64,000 bases of DNA from Serratia proteamaculans_D (GTDB lineage Bacteria; Pseudomonadota; Gammaproteobacteria; Enterobacterales; Enterobacteriaceae). The stretch is from the NCBI RefSeq assembly GCF_049959315.1, contig NZ_CP188201.1; one strand, written 5' to 3'. The notes beneath the pieces are model-generated. The model was not told where the DNA came from. It saw nothing but the letters and a program-made list of their open reading frames with translations, and made no database searches. The position numbers and the translations under genes were made by a program. Each line of letters begins with the position of its first letter. Position 1 is the first letter of the stretch. Positions 9,031 through 17,100 of this stretch are shown here, piece after piece.

Positions 9031-9147
9031 TTAAGGCATAAAGAAGAAATAGACGTCCAGCGCCAACAACACCAGCCACAGGCAGAGATACAGCACCAGA
9101 TGTTCGCGCACGTTGTTGACGATCGCCGACAGTATTTTGTTTAGCAT
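9031..9147 (-). CDS. yceO: YceO-like small protein (DUF2770), 38 residues
   Basis: ATG at 9147 (minus) to TAA at 9031 encodes 38 residues. The segment IVNNVREHLVLYL matches the INNIREHLMLYL of E. coli YceO, as I recall its sequence, and is followed by a single membrane-spanning stretch ending DVYFFFMP. E. coli YceO is 46 residues with unknown role. The frame stays open upstream of this ATG, so a longer form is possible; no strong ribosome binding site is seen. Synteny supports the call: in E. coli yceO lies between yceJ and solA, as here, though tqsA and a LuxR-type gene intervene. Confidence 0.75.
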   Translation of the reverse strand: MLNKILSAIVNNVREHLVLYLCLWLVLLALDVYFFFMP

Positions 9148-9267
9148 TCTCAGCAGCCAAAAGATAGGGACTGGCAGAGTATAGATTTTTGCGGCCAGCG
9201 TTAATACTGCCGATAGAGCAAAGCCTGTAGATAGGCCAATTTCATCGCTAAAATCAGCCTGTCTTGA

Positions 9268-9894
9268 TCATACCGCCAGTAGGGATAATGACATCGGGCT
9301 GGCAGGAACGCTTGGCGGGTAGAAGTAACGTAGCACGTTATACAGTGAATAAAATTCCAGCCGGTTGCGGGCGTTGATTTTCTCTGTGATATGACGTTTG
9401 TGAACATAGACGGTGTGCGAGCTGATTTGCAGCTTTTTTGCTATGCGGTAATTGGGCATTTCCGCCATCCAGTGCTTCATTACCGTCAGTTCCTGCGGGC
9501 TGAACAGCGAATGTTCAACGCTGCAATCCATCAGTGACACCGGTTTTTCCCGCATCATGCGTAATGTCACCGGCAGCGTGGCTTTATTGAACAGGAAAGC
9601 ATGGTCGGCGATACGCATTGGCGCTTCGCTATAGGGATAGGGGGTGTCCAGGTAAATAAACAGCAATGCTGACGGCGTGGCTTCAATAAAAGCCTGCAAC
9701 TGGGCATCATCTTCACTATGCCGGCAATGTTTGGTCAGGTTGACCAGGATATGACTGGGTCGGTAGTGCTCCAGCAGGGGAGTCGCCTGTTCCAGGCTGT
9801 GGCAACATTTTATCTGAGCGAAAACATTGTCTGTAAAATAGTTATCGATCCCGACCCGAGTGAAGCAGCATTCGTCCACGACAAGCAGTTTCAT
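9268..9894 (-). CDS. LuxR-type HTH regulator, RcsA/FimW-like, with degenerate receiver-like N-terminus
   Basis: A 208-residue protein. The N-terminal part (1-125) starts MKLLVVDECCFTRVGIDNYF, laid out like a response-regulator receiver, but the usual phospho-acceptor Asp region reads HILVNLTKH, with no aspartate. The C-terminal part (about 135-195) is a LuxR/GerE helix-turn-helix: LSPQELTVMKHW-like start (FSPQELTVMKHW) and IAKKLQISSHTVYVHKRHI recognition region. This layout is that of RcsA, FimW and relatives, which act without phosphorylation. No target is evident. It is an insertion relative to E. coli between yceO and solA. A gap of 226 bases separates it from solA. Confidence 0.8.
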   Translation of the reverse strand: MKLLVVDECCFTRVGIDNYFTDNVFAQIKCCHSLEQATPLLEHYRPSHILVNLTKHCRHSEDDAQLQAFIEATPSALLFIYLDTPYPYSEAPMRIADHAFLFNKATLPVTLRMMREKPVSLMDCSVEHSLFSPQELTVMKHWMAEMPNYRIAKKLQISSHTVYVHKRHITEKINARNRLEFYSLYNVLRYFYPPSVPASPMSLSLLAV

Positions 9895-10120
9895 GGTGAC
9901 GTCCTTGTGGTTCGAAGAATTAGCAGGGGCATATCAGCTGTAAAATAGAACTTACACCACAGGGGATCAATTCGGAAATCCGGATACTTACGCCAGAAAT
10001 TTCCGTTGAAATATTTTTTACGATAGATTTCAGATTGCTATGATGATTTCGGTATGTAACTAAAAGGCTAAACCGCAGCCCGCGCGAGTTGGCGGCTGCG
10101 ATTAAGTAAGCAAGAAAGGG

Positions 10121-11236
10121 TTAAATGAAGCGTTTCAGTGAGAAAGGAGTGATGTCCACAGGAGGGATTTTATCTTCAGCAAACAGCGCGGCGACCTCAC
10201 CTAACACACTGGCAAACTTGAAACCATGGCCGCTCAGGCCGCTGATAACCATTAAGCGATCGCATTCTGGCAGGGTATCGATAATGAAATCTTCATCGGG
10301 ACTCATATCATAACTGCATGCTTCGCCGTGTAAACATACCCCTACACCCGGTAAGAATTGGCGCAGGAAATGGAAAACCTCAGTGCCATCCGCGGTGAAG
10401 CTGCCAAAAGGCTTGCGCTGCTCCGGTGTCTCCATGGGTTGGCCACCATCGTGTTTACCCACTTTCAGGCCGTCATTATCGGCAGGAAAGCCGTAATAAT
10501 GGTTGCCGTCCTGCGCTTCGACGGTAAATGCCGGGAAACGGTTATTGACGCTGTAACGGCCATCCGCCTGATGCCAGGAAAAAACTTTGCGCAGTGGCGC
10601 GATCGGCAACTGTGGCAGCAGGGCTTTTACCCAGGTCCCGGTGGTGACCACGGCTTTACGCCCCTGAAAGCGGCCTTCGGGGGTGATCACTTCCACACCG
10701 CCGTCAATTGGCTGGACTGCGCTAACCGGGCAATTAAACAACTGGCCACAGCCGGCATCTTTAGCCAGCTTGATGAAGCTGGCAACGGCCTGTTCCGAGC
10801 GCAGGAACCCGGCGTCAGGCTCAAATACCCCCACGTAACCTTCCGGTGCATTGAATTCCGGCCAGCGCTGGTTAATCTGTTCAGCGCTAAGGTTTTGCGT
10901 ATTGAGACGGAATTTTTGTGCACTGTGTTGGGCGTTGTTGATAAATTCAGAGTCCTGCGGCCCCATGTTCAGAACGCCGCAGTCCTGGAACAGTTCTTCG
11001 CCGGTTTGTTTAATCAGTGCGTTCCATAAGGCCTGGGAGCGCAGGATCAGCGGCACATACTTTTCGCCTTCACCGTAAGCATGGCGGATGATGCGGGTAT
11101 CGCCGTGGTGGCTGCCGTTACGGTGTGGGGGCATGGCGCTGTCGATCATTAATACTTTCAGGCCGGATCGTGTCGCATAGTAACCTGCCGCCGCGCCTAC
11201 CGAACCGCTGCCCACAACAATTAAGTCATATTCCAC
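10121..11236 (-). CDS. solA: N-methyl-L-tryptophan oxidase SolA
   Basis: A 371-residue flavoprotein of the monomeric sarcosine oxidase family. The dinucleotide-binding motif VVGSGSVGAAAGYY is at residues 7-20, and the GSHHGDTRIIRHAYGEG segment (about 41) carries residues contacting flavin. A conserved cysteine in VCLHGEACSYDMSPDEDFI (near 308) is the site of covalent FAD attachment in this family. E. coli SolA has 372 residues and demethylates N-methyltryptophan, giving formaldehyde and H2O2. Gene order yceO-solA-bssS-dinI-pyrC is as in E. coli. Confidence 0.95.
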   Translation of the reverse strand: MEYDLIVVGSGSVGAAAGYYATRSGLKVLMIDSAMPPHRNGSHHGDTRIIRHAYGEGEKYVPLILRSQALWNALIKQTGEELFQDCGVLNMGPQDSEFINNAQHSAQKFRLNTQNLSAEQINQRWPEFNAPEGYVGVFEPDAGFLRSEQAVASFIKLAKDAGCGQLFNCPVSAVQPIDGGVEVITPEGRFQGRKAVVTTGTWVKALLPQLPIAPLRKVFSWHQADGRYSVNNRFPAFTVEAQDGNHYYGFPADNDGLKVGKHDGGQPMETPEQRKPFGSFTADGTEVFHFLRQFLPGVGVCLHGEACSYDMSPDEDFIIDTLPECDRLMVISGLSGHGFKFASVLGEVAALFAEDKIPPVDITPFSLKRFI

Positions 11237-11329
11237 GTGCCATACCCTCTCTGTTATACGTTGCTATTTCGTTATGATAAAAGGTTGGAAGCTGCAATGC
11301 ACCCGTTGTGCCGCTCGCAGACAAAGAAA

Positions 11330-11358
11330 AAGGCGCCAGAGATAATCGCTGGCGCCTT
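11330..11358 (-). terminator. Terminator of bssS
   Basis: AAGGCGCCAG ... CTGGCGCCTT, a ten-base-pair perfect stem with a nine-base loop, followed on the minus strand by TTTTTC. It ends bssS before solA. Confidence 0.88.
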
Positions 11359-11378
11359 AGGCATTTTGGTACAGTGAA

Positions 11379-11633
11379 TTAGTGCTTTTTACGATCAAGG
11401 TCCTGGTAATCCGTTGCTTCAATCTTGGCGATGCCGGCTTCTAAAATATTGATTAATTGACGTGCGACATCTGTGGTTAGCCAAAGCGTTCTGTCTACTT
11501 GGGCATCTTCGGGTGTCTGATCTCGTGAAGACAGGTAATGAAGGCGTATCATCATGGCGTCATAAGCGTCGACAGTACTGATATCCCAACCAACAAGCGG
11601 GTGTGTCTGAATTACTTCATCATTTCTGTCCAT
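11379..11633 (-). CDS. bssS: Biofilm formation regulator BssS (YceP)
   Basis: An 84-residue protein. The segments EVIQTHPLVGWDISTVD and RTLWLTTDVARQ are near-identical to E. coli BssS, also 84 residues. BssS affects biofilm formation, indole and catabolite-linked expression in E. coli; its molecular action is unknown. It has its own terminator (11330-11358). Its place between solA and dinI is as in E. coli, with one extra small gene on the dinI side. Confidence 0.95.
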   Translation of the reverse strand: MDRNDEVIQTHPLVGWDISTVDAYDAMMIRLHYLSSRDQTPEDAQVDRTLWLTTDVARQLINILEAGIAKIEATDYQDLDRKKH

Positions 11634-11831
11634 AAAGACCCCTTATTGAGTAGTGACTACCGTGAGTGACTAACGAGGATCAATGCGGCTCATCATCATG
11701 TGAGCAATTACAGTATACGCATCTGGCTACCGTGGTGGAGACTTTCCTGCTTTCTTTTGCAAAATAATTATTTATTTGACTGATTATTCTACACGTCGGT
11801 ACGCAAAGACGTGAGAACGGAGACATCACGT

Positions 11832-12110
11832 TCATTCAACATCAGGGGGGAGTGGAACACTGTGCAATCGTTTTTCCAGCTCGAGGGCCAGATGGGCAAA
11901 GTGTTGCTGGGTTTCGGCATCACGATTTTGATTTTGCGATTCCAGCTTCAAACTGTGAATTAGCAATTGATTGGCTTTGTCATCCAGACCAAAAGCCAGA
12001 TAGGAAAATGCCACTTCCAGTACGCTCAAACGCCGTTTTTGGTCGGCAATCAGCGCCAGCAGTTCGCCAAAGGTCATCGCTTCTTCGGTTTTTACCTTGT
12101 CCGGGGCCAT
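11832..12110 (-). CDS. Small helical protein, 92 residues, unknown function (faint IraP resemblance)
   Basis: Predicted almost wholly alpha-helical and charged: FGELLALIADQKRRLSVLE (about 14-32) then LAFGLDDKANQLLIHSLKLE and a Gln-rich helix. The order of a leucine/coiled helix followed by LI..L.LE recalls IraP, the anti-adaptor that stabilises sigma S, and the length is similar (86 in E. coli IraP), but identity is low and I would not name it. AGGAGG lies before the ATG. It is between bssS and dinI on the same strand. Function unknown. Confidence 0.75.
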   Translation of the reverse strand: MAPDKVKTEEAMTFGELLALIADQKRRLSVLEVAFSYLAFGLDDKANQLLIHSLKLESQNQNRDAETQQHFAHLALELEKRLHSVPLPPDVE

Positions 12111-12203
12111 CTTGAATACCTCCTGTTAAAGCATTCAGTACAGACCAGATAAGGCTTTTCTTCCAGCGGAAAATTAAACCGCGTTGTGCCGGGTTTCAAA
12201 TAC

Positions 12204-12229
12204 AAAAAAGCCGGAGAGCGACCCCCGGC
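12204..12229 (-). terminator. Terminator of dinI
   Basis: GCCGG stem around a GC-rich loop (12210-12229) read leftward and followed by six T (12204-12209). Confidence 0.7.
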
Positions 12230-12247
12230 AAAAACTACATTGCAGTA

Positions 12248-12487
12248 TTATTCTGCGCTAAACCAATCGTCGGCACTTTCCCAGGTTTCCTGGAGAATGT
12301 CCGCGATCAGATCTTTATCTGTTTTCAGGCCGCCCAGTACCGAAAGCCCATTGGATCCGGCATAACGGACCTGAACCACAGTGTCTGGAAACAGGCGGTT
12401 TACCCGCTTGCTCAACTCACCGGTCAGAGCTTCGATGGCCCCTGACGGTAGCGGTTTGGTTTTATCTATAGTGACTTCAACACGCAT
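12248..12487 (-). CDS. dinI: DNA damage-inducible protein I (DinI)
   Basis: A 79-residue acidic protein beginning MRVEVTIDKTKPLPSGA and ending in a helix rich in Asp and Glu (ADILQETWESADDWFSAE). DinI binds RecA filaments through this acidic helix and modulates UmuD cleavage in the SOS response. E. coli DinI has 81 residues. A near-consensus LexA box lies 19-39 bases upstream of the start codon (12506-12526), and pyrC is the upstream neighbour, both as in E. coli. Confidence 0.95.
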   Translation of the reverse strand: MRVEVTIDKTKPLPSGAIEALTGELSKRVNRLFPDTVVQVRYAGSNGLSVLGGLKTDKDLIADILQETWESADDWFSAE

Positions 12488-12505
12488 AATTGCCCCCGAA
12501 GCGAT

Positions 12506-12526
12506 TTACTGGATATTTATACAGTT
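12506..12526 (-). promoter_or_regulatory. LexA box of dinI
   Basis: TACTG-GATATTTATA-CAGTTA contains the CTG-N10-CAG core at 12509-12524 with an AT-rich centre. Consensus is TACTGTATATATATACAGTA. Location just before dinI supports SOS control. Confidence 0.9.
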
Positions 12527-12567
12527 AACCGTGCGCGGGGGCAAGAGGCTGGATTAAAAAAAGATAA

Positions 12568-13614
12568 TTATGCTTTCACCGACCAGCTCAGACTCTCTCC
12601 GGCCAGGAATGGAATGACTGTTTCGCTGCCCATGGCGATCTCTTCCGGCTGGGTTGTCGCTACGCGTTGCAGCTCGATGAAATCGGTATTGACCGGCAGG
12701 CCATAAAAACGCGGGCCGTTCAACGAGCAGAAGGCTTCCAGATGCTCCAGCGCACCGAGTTGCTCGAACACGCTGGCGTAAGCAGGGATCGCATTGGGGG
12801 CGTTGAATACGCCGGCGCAGCCGCAGCTTGATTCCTTGCGATGTTTGGCATGCGGTGCGGAGTCGGTGCCGAGGAAGAAGCGATCCGAACCGCTGGCAAC
12901 GGCTTTGCGCAGTGCGTCCTGGTGAATATTGCGTTTCAGGATTGGCAGGCAGAACAGGTGCGGACGGATGCCGCCAACCAGCATGTGGTTGCGGTTAAAC
13001 ATCAGGTGCTGCGGGGTGATGGTGGCGCCAAGGAAACGATTGCCTTCCTGCACGTACTGCGCCGCTTCTTTGGTGGTGATGTGCTCGAAGACAATTTTCA
13101 GCTCCGGAAACTGCTGACGGATCGGCTCCATAACCTGCTCAATAAAGCGAGCCTCGCGATCGAAAATATCAACGGCGGCATCGGTCACTTCACCGTGAAT
13201 CAACAGTGGCATGCCGATTTTCTGCATTTGCTCGAACAGCGGGTAAATGCCTTTCACATCGCTGACGCCATGGCTGGAATTGGTAGTGGCATTGGCCGGG
13301 TACAGCTTGGCGGCGGTGAACACGCCTTGCTCAAACCCGTTGACCAGCTCGGCTGCATCCAGTGAATTGGTCAGGTAGCAGGTCATCAGAGGGGTGAAAT
13401 TATGCCCCTGAGGAACCGCTGCCAGAATACGGTCACGATAAGCGCAAGCCGCGGCGACGGTAGTAATTGGCGGAGCCAGATTCGGCATCACAATCGCCCG
13501 GCCAAAGACCTGACTGGTATAAGGCAATACCGTTTTCAGCATGTCGTCATCGCGCAGATGGATGTGCCAGTCGTCAGGGCGGCGAATTTTTAGGGCTTGA
13601 GGTTGTGCGGTCAT
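12568..13614 (-). CDS. pyrC: Dihydroorotase PyrC
   Basis: A 348-residue class II dihydroorotase that closes carbamoyl-aspartate to dihydroorotate in pyrimidine synthesis. Zinc ligands are seen in RRPDDWHIHLRDD (two His near residue 17-19), in the carbamylated lysine region KLYPANATTNSSHG (about 103), in LIHGEVTD (about 139) and in VFEHITTKEA (about 177); the final Asp is in FLGTDSAPH (about 250). Length equals E. coli PyrC (348). E. coli pyrC is controlled by pyrimidine-dependent start-site switching and PurR. Confidence 0.96.
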   Translation of the reverse strand: MTAQPQALKIRRPDDWHIHLRDDDMLKTVLPYTSQVFGRAIVMPNLAPPITTVAAACAYRDRILAAVPQGHNFTPLMTCYLTNSLDAAELVNGFEQGVFTAAKLYPANATTNSSHGVSDVKGIYPLFEQMQKIGMPLLIHGEVTDAAVDIFDREARFIEQVMEPIRQQFPELKIVFEHITTKEAAQYVQEGNRFLGATITPQHLMFNRNHMLVGGIRPHLFCLPILKRNIHQDALRKAVASGSDRFFLGTDSAPHAKHRKESSCGCAGVFNAPNAIPAYASVFEQLGALEHLEAFCSLNGPRFYGLPVNTDFIELQRVATTQPEEIAMGSETVIPFLAGESLSWSVKA

Positions 13615-13695
13615 GTTGCAAGGCTCCGGCGGTTAGAAACGGGTCTACGTAAAAGCGAATAATGGGGGTTATTCACGCCGGGGTGTAAGGATAAG

Positions 13696-13711
13696 CGTAA
13701 AGCGCTTGCGA
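13696..13711 (-). promoter_or_regulatory. PurR-like operator upstream of pyrC
   Basis: CGTAAAGCGCTTGCGA keeps the central AA-CG-TT pattern and the right half of the PurR consensus (ANGCAANCGNTTNCNT) but misses the left arm. It is 82 bases before the pyrC start. PurR control of pyrC is known in E. coli; here it is inference. Confidence 0.4.
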
Positions 13712-13838
13712 TGCATCTGTTTGTTCACGGCAAGTTGAAATCAATTGGCTATCGGGGGCATAGTGACAGGGATTTGAATGATACCTGCGTCATAACTATC
13801 AGGTTATCAATGTTAATCATGTGGAATGGGAGAGAGAA

Positions 13839-14126
13839 ATGGAAGTACGTGTTATTGCCACCTTACAGGCTAAACCCGAGTTTGTGTCCGCCGTCAGCGA
13901 TGTGGTGCATGCGATTATCGATCCAAGCCGCCAGGAGCTGGGTAACCTGCAATATGATCTGCACCGCGATCTGGAAAAACCGGGTACCTTCGTATTTTTT
14001 GAGCGTTGGGCAAGCGCTGAGGCACTGGAAAAACACAATGCCACCGAGCATTTCAAGCATTTTGTCAGCCAGTTAGAGGGCAAGCTGGACTCGCTGGATA
14101 TCAAACAGTTGAAGAAAATAGCCTGA
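13839..14126 (+). CDS. Antibiotic biosynthesis monooxygenase-domain protein (YgiN/ABM fold)
   Basis: A 95-residue protein of the dimeric alpha+beta barrel ABM family: MEVRVIATLQAKPE at the start, a central helix region, LGNLQYDLHRDLEKPGTFVFFERWAS (about 44-69), and HFKHFVSQLE near the end. Relatives such as YgiN act on quinols; the substrate here is unknown. GGGAGAGAA precedes the ATG at 13839, so I prefer it to the in-frame ATG at 13821. It stands alone between pyrC and rne and ends in a strong shared terminator. Confidence 0.85.
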   Translation: MEVRVIATLQAKPEFVSAVSDVVHAIIDPSRQELGNLQYDLHRDLEKPGTFVFFERWASAEALEKHNATEHFKHFVSQLEGKLDSLDIKQLKKIA

Positions 14127-14143
14127 GCCGATTTTTCGGCAAT

Positions 14144-14172
14144 AAAAAACCCGCCGATTGGCGGGTTTTTTT
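14144..14172 (+). terminator. Bidirectional terminator between the ABM gene and rne
   Basis: CCCGCC-GATT-GGCGGG (14150-14165) flanked by A6 on the left and T7 on the right, so it can stop the rightward ABM transcript and the leftward rne transcript. Confidence 0.9.
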
Positions 14173-14188
14173 ATCGGAGCAGATTAAC

Positions 14189-17100
14189 TTAATCGTTAAC
14201 CGGCTGCGGTTTGGTTGCCGGTGCGGTGGCCTGGTTTGCCGCCGCATGACCACCCGCAGAACCTTTGCCTTCGAAGTTGAAGGAAGGGCGCTGCCAATCA
14301 CTTTGCTGCTGCTGTTCCGGTACATAGTCCGGCGCAGGAGCCTTGGTCATTGGCGCAGTGGCGATGTGCTTATACAGCACATCTTGCACCGGCGCTGGTT
14401 GCTGATGCACAACCGGCGCTTTTTCTTCGACCACTACCGGGGCAGCAACTTCCTGCACTGGTGCGGCTTCAACGACGGGCTCAACGAACACCGGAGCGGG
14501 TTCAGCGACAGTTTCTTCCGCAACGGTTGCTGCTGGAACGACTGGCGTTTCTTCAACCACTGGGGCAGGTTCAACCGCAGGGGCTTCCTCTACCATCGGT
14601 GCCGCTTCAACCACCGCGGTTTCTTCTACTACTGCAGGTACTGCAGGCGCTTCAGCAACCGGTGCTGCTGGAGTTTCATCTGCCTGGGCAGCGATGACCG
14701 GCTCAGCGGCTTCAACAACCGGTTGGGCTGGTTCTTCTGCCGGAGTCACAACTTCTGGCTCGCTCACTGGCGCAACGGCTTGGGCAATAACCGGAGCGGC
14801 TACGCTGACGGCTTCCTGTGCCATGACGTTGTCGGCGGCGATCTCAACAGCTTCAGTCTGAACTTCTGCTTCTTCAATCACTTGCGCGGCTTGTGTGACA
14901 GGGTAACTCACCCATACCTTGCCGGAAGCCATTTCTGGAGAGGCGAAAGCACCTGCCAGCGGCATTGGGGACTGGGTAGGGTAACGCTCGTCTCGGTAAC
15001 GACGACGACGTTGACCGCTAACACGCAGGTGGCGCGGAGAACGACGTGAACGGCGTGGCATGCCGTTTTCGCCATTAGCGCGGTTGTCCTGTGCATCATC
15101 TTCGGCCGGTGCCTCAAGGGTTTCCGGCAGCAGTTTAACACTGTCTTCAACCTGGGCAGGCTTCACGTCCTGGGCTTTCTCTACCGGTGCTTTTGGCGCC
15201 AGCAGTTCTTCCGCTGCACGATGCAGTTCTTCTTCCGCAGACAGCACGCGAACTTTCTGCGACAGAGGACGACGCTGACGGCGCTGCATGTTCTGCATCT
15301 GACGTTCTTCGAGATCTTCGTCAACGCTGGCGTTGGCAGGGGTTGCGGTTTCTACGCTTTCCAGCGCGGCCACTTCCTGCTGAGCCTGACGTTTCTCTTC
15401 CTGACGACGACGCTGGCGATCGGCACGTTGGTCACGGCGCTGTTGCTGCTCTTCGCGCTGTGCCTTGGCGGCTTCTTCAGACAGCGGCTCTTCGGTTACG
15501 GCAGCAGTGGCTTGTGGCGCATTGCGGCGGTTACGACGCTGTTCATCACGCACTTCACGTGTTTCACGGCCTTCACGGTTGTCGCGAGGTTCGCGATTTT
15601 CACGCGGCTCACGATTATCACGACCTTCACCGCGCTCTTTACGCTCGCCACGTTCTGGACGCTCGCCACGTTCTCCGCGCTCACCACGATCTTTACGACC
15701 GGTGCCCTGACGACGTTGTCCACGACGATCCTGACGGCGGTTTTCACCGTTGCCTTCAGACTTCGGCGCCTCAACTACAGGCTTGGCTTCGACAACCGGT
15801 TGTTCTTCACCGGCAAACAGCGCTTTCAGACCACCGAACAGACGGCCCAACAGGCCCGGCTTGGCAGCGGCTGGCGCGGGTTGTTTGGTAGTAGTAGCGG
15901 CGACGGTAGCTTGAGCCACAACAGGTTCTTCTGCAGGTGGTGGGGCGTCTGCAGCCAGAGAGAATGAAGCCAGTGCCGGTTGTTCCGGACGCTTGCGCTC
16001 CATCGGTGCATCTTCCAGCGGCTGGGCCATCTCTTCTTCGTGCAGTTTCGGCAACAGGTAGCTCAGGGTTGGTGTTTCTTCGCCCTTACGCACGCGCAGT
16101 ACCGAGTAGTGCGGGGTTTGCATCTGATCGTTTGGCACGATGATCGCTTTCACGCCACCCTGACGTTTTTCGATCGCGCTAACCGATTCACGTTTTTCGT
16201 TCAGCAGGTAAGAGGCAACCTGGACTGGCACGATGGCGTGAACTTCTTTGGTATTTTCTTTCAGCGCTTCTTCTTCGATCAGACGAAGAATGGAAAGTGC
16301 CAGCGATTCGTTATCACGGATGGTGCCAGTGCCGTTACAGCGCGGGCAGACGTGATGGCTGGATTCACCCAGTGATGGGCTGAGGCGCTGACGCGACATC
16401 TCAAGCAGGCCGAAACGGGAAATACGACCGATTTGGATACGTGCGCGGTCCTGACGAACGGCGTCACGCAGACGGTTTTCCACTTCACGTTGATGGCGAA
16501 CCGGGGTCATATCGATAAAGTCGATAACGATCAGGCCGCCAAGGTCACGCAGGCGCAGCTGGCGAGCGATCTCGTCCGCTGCTTCCAGGTTGGTGTTGAA
16601 CGCAGTCTCTTCGATATCGCCACCGCGGGTTGCTCGCGCGGAGTTGATGTCGATAGCGGTCAGCGCTTCGGTGGAGTCGATAACGATCGAACCGCCGGAA
16701 GGCAGGCGAACTTCACGCTGGAAAGCGGATTCAATTTGGGATTCGATTTGATAGTGGCTGAACAGCGGGATTTCGCCGCTGTACAGTTTAATCTTGCTGC
16801 TGAAATCCGGACGGCCGAGGGCAGCGATGTGCTCTTTGGCCAGATCGAGAACTTTTGGATTGTCGATCAGGATTTCGCCGATGTCCGGGCGCAGATAGTC
16901 GCGGAATGCACGCACGATAACGTTGCTTTCCTGATGGATCAGGAATGGCGCAGCGCGGCCTTCAGCGGCTTTTTTAATCGCTTCCCAGTGCTTCAGGCGG
17001 AATGACAGATCCCACTGCAGCGCATCGGCAGATTTGCCCACGCCCGCGGTGCGAACAATCAGACCCATGCCATCTGGCAGTTGCAGGGAAGAAAGAGCTT

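Noticed and set aside
15556..15700. Short tandem-like repeats that might be a CRISPR array
   Set aside because: They are codon-level RGER/NREPR repeats inside rne, in frame, with no spacer pattern.
14246..15967. Long plus-strand frames opposite rne (about 267, 234 and 248 codons)
   Set aside because: They are antisense shadows of the biased Arg/Glu and Ala/Pro codons of RNase E; their products are repetitive Arg/Leu/His or Phe/Thr-rich with no ribosome binding sites.
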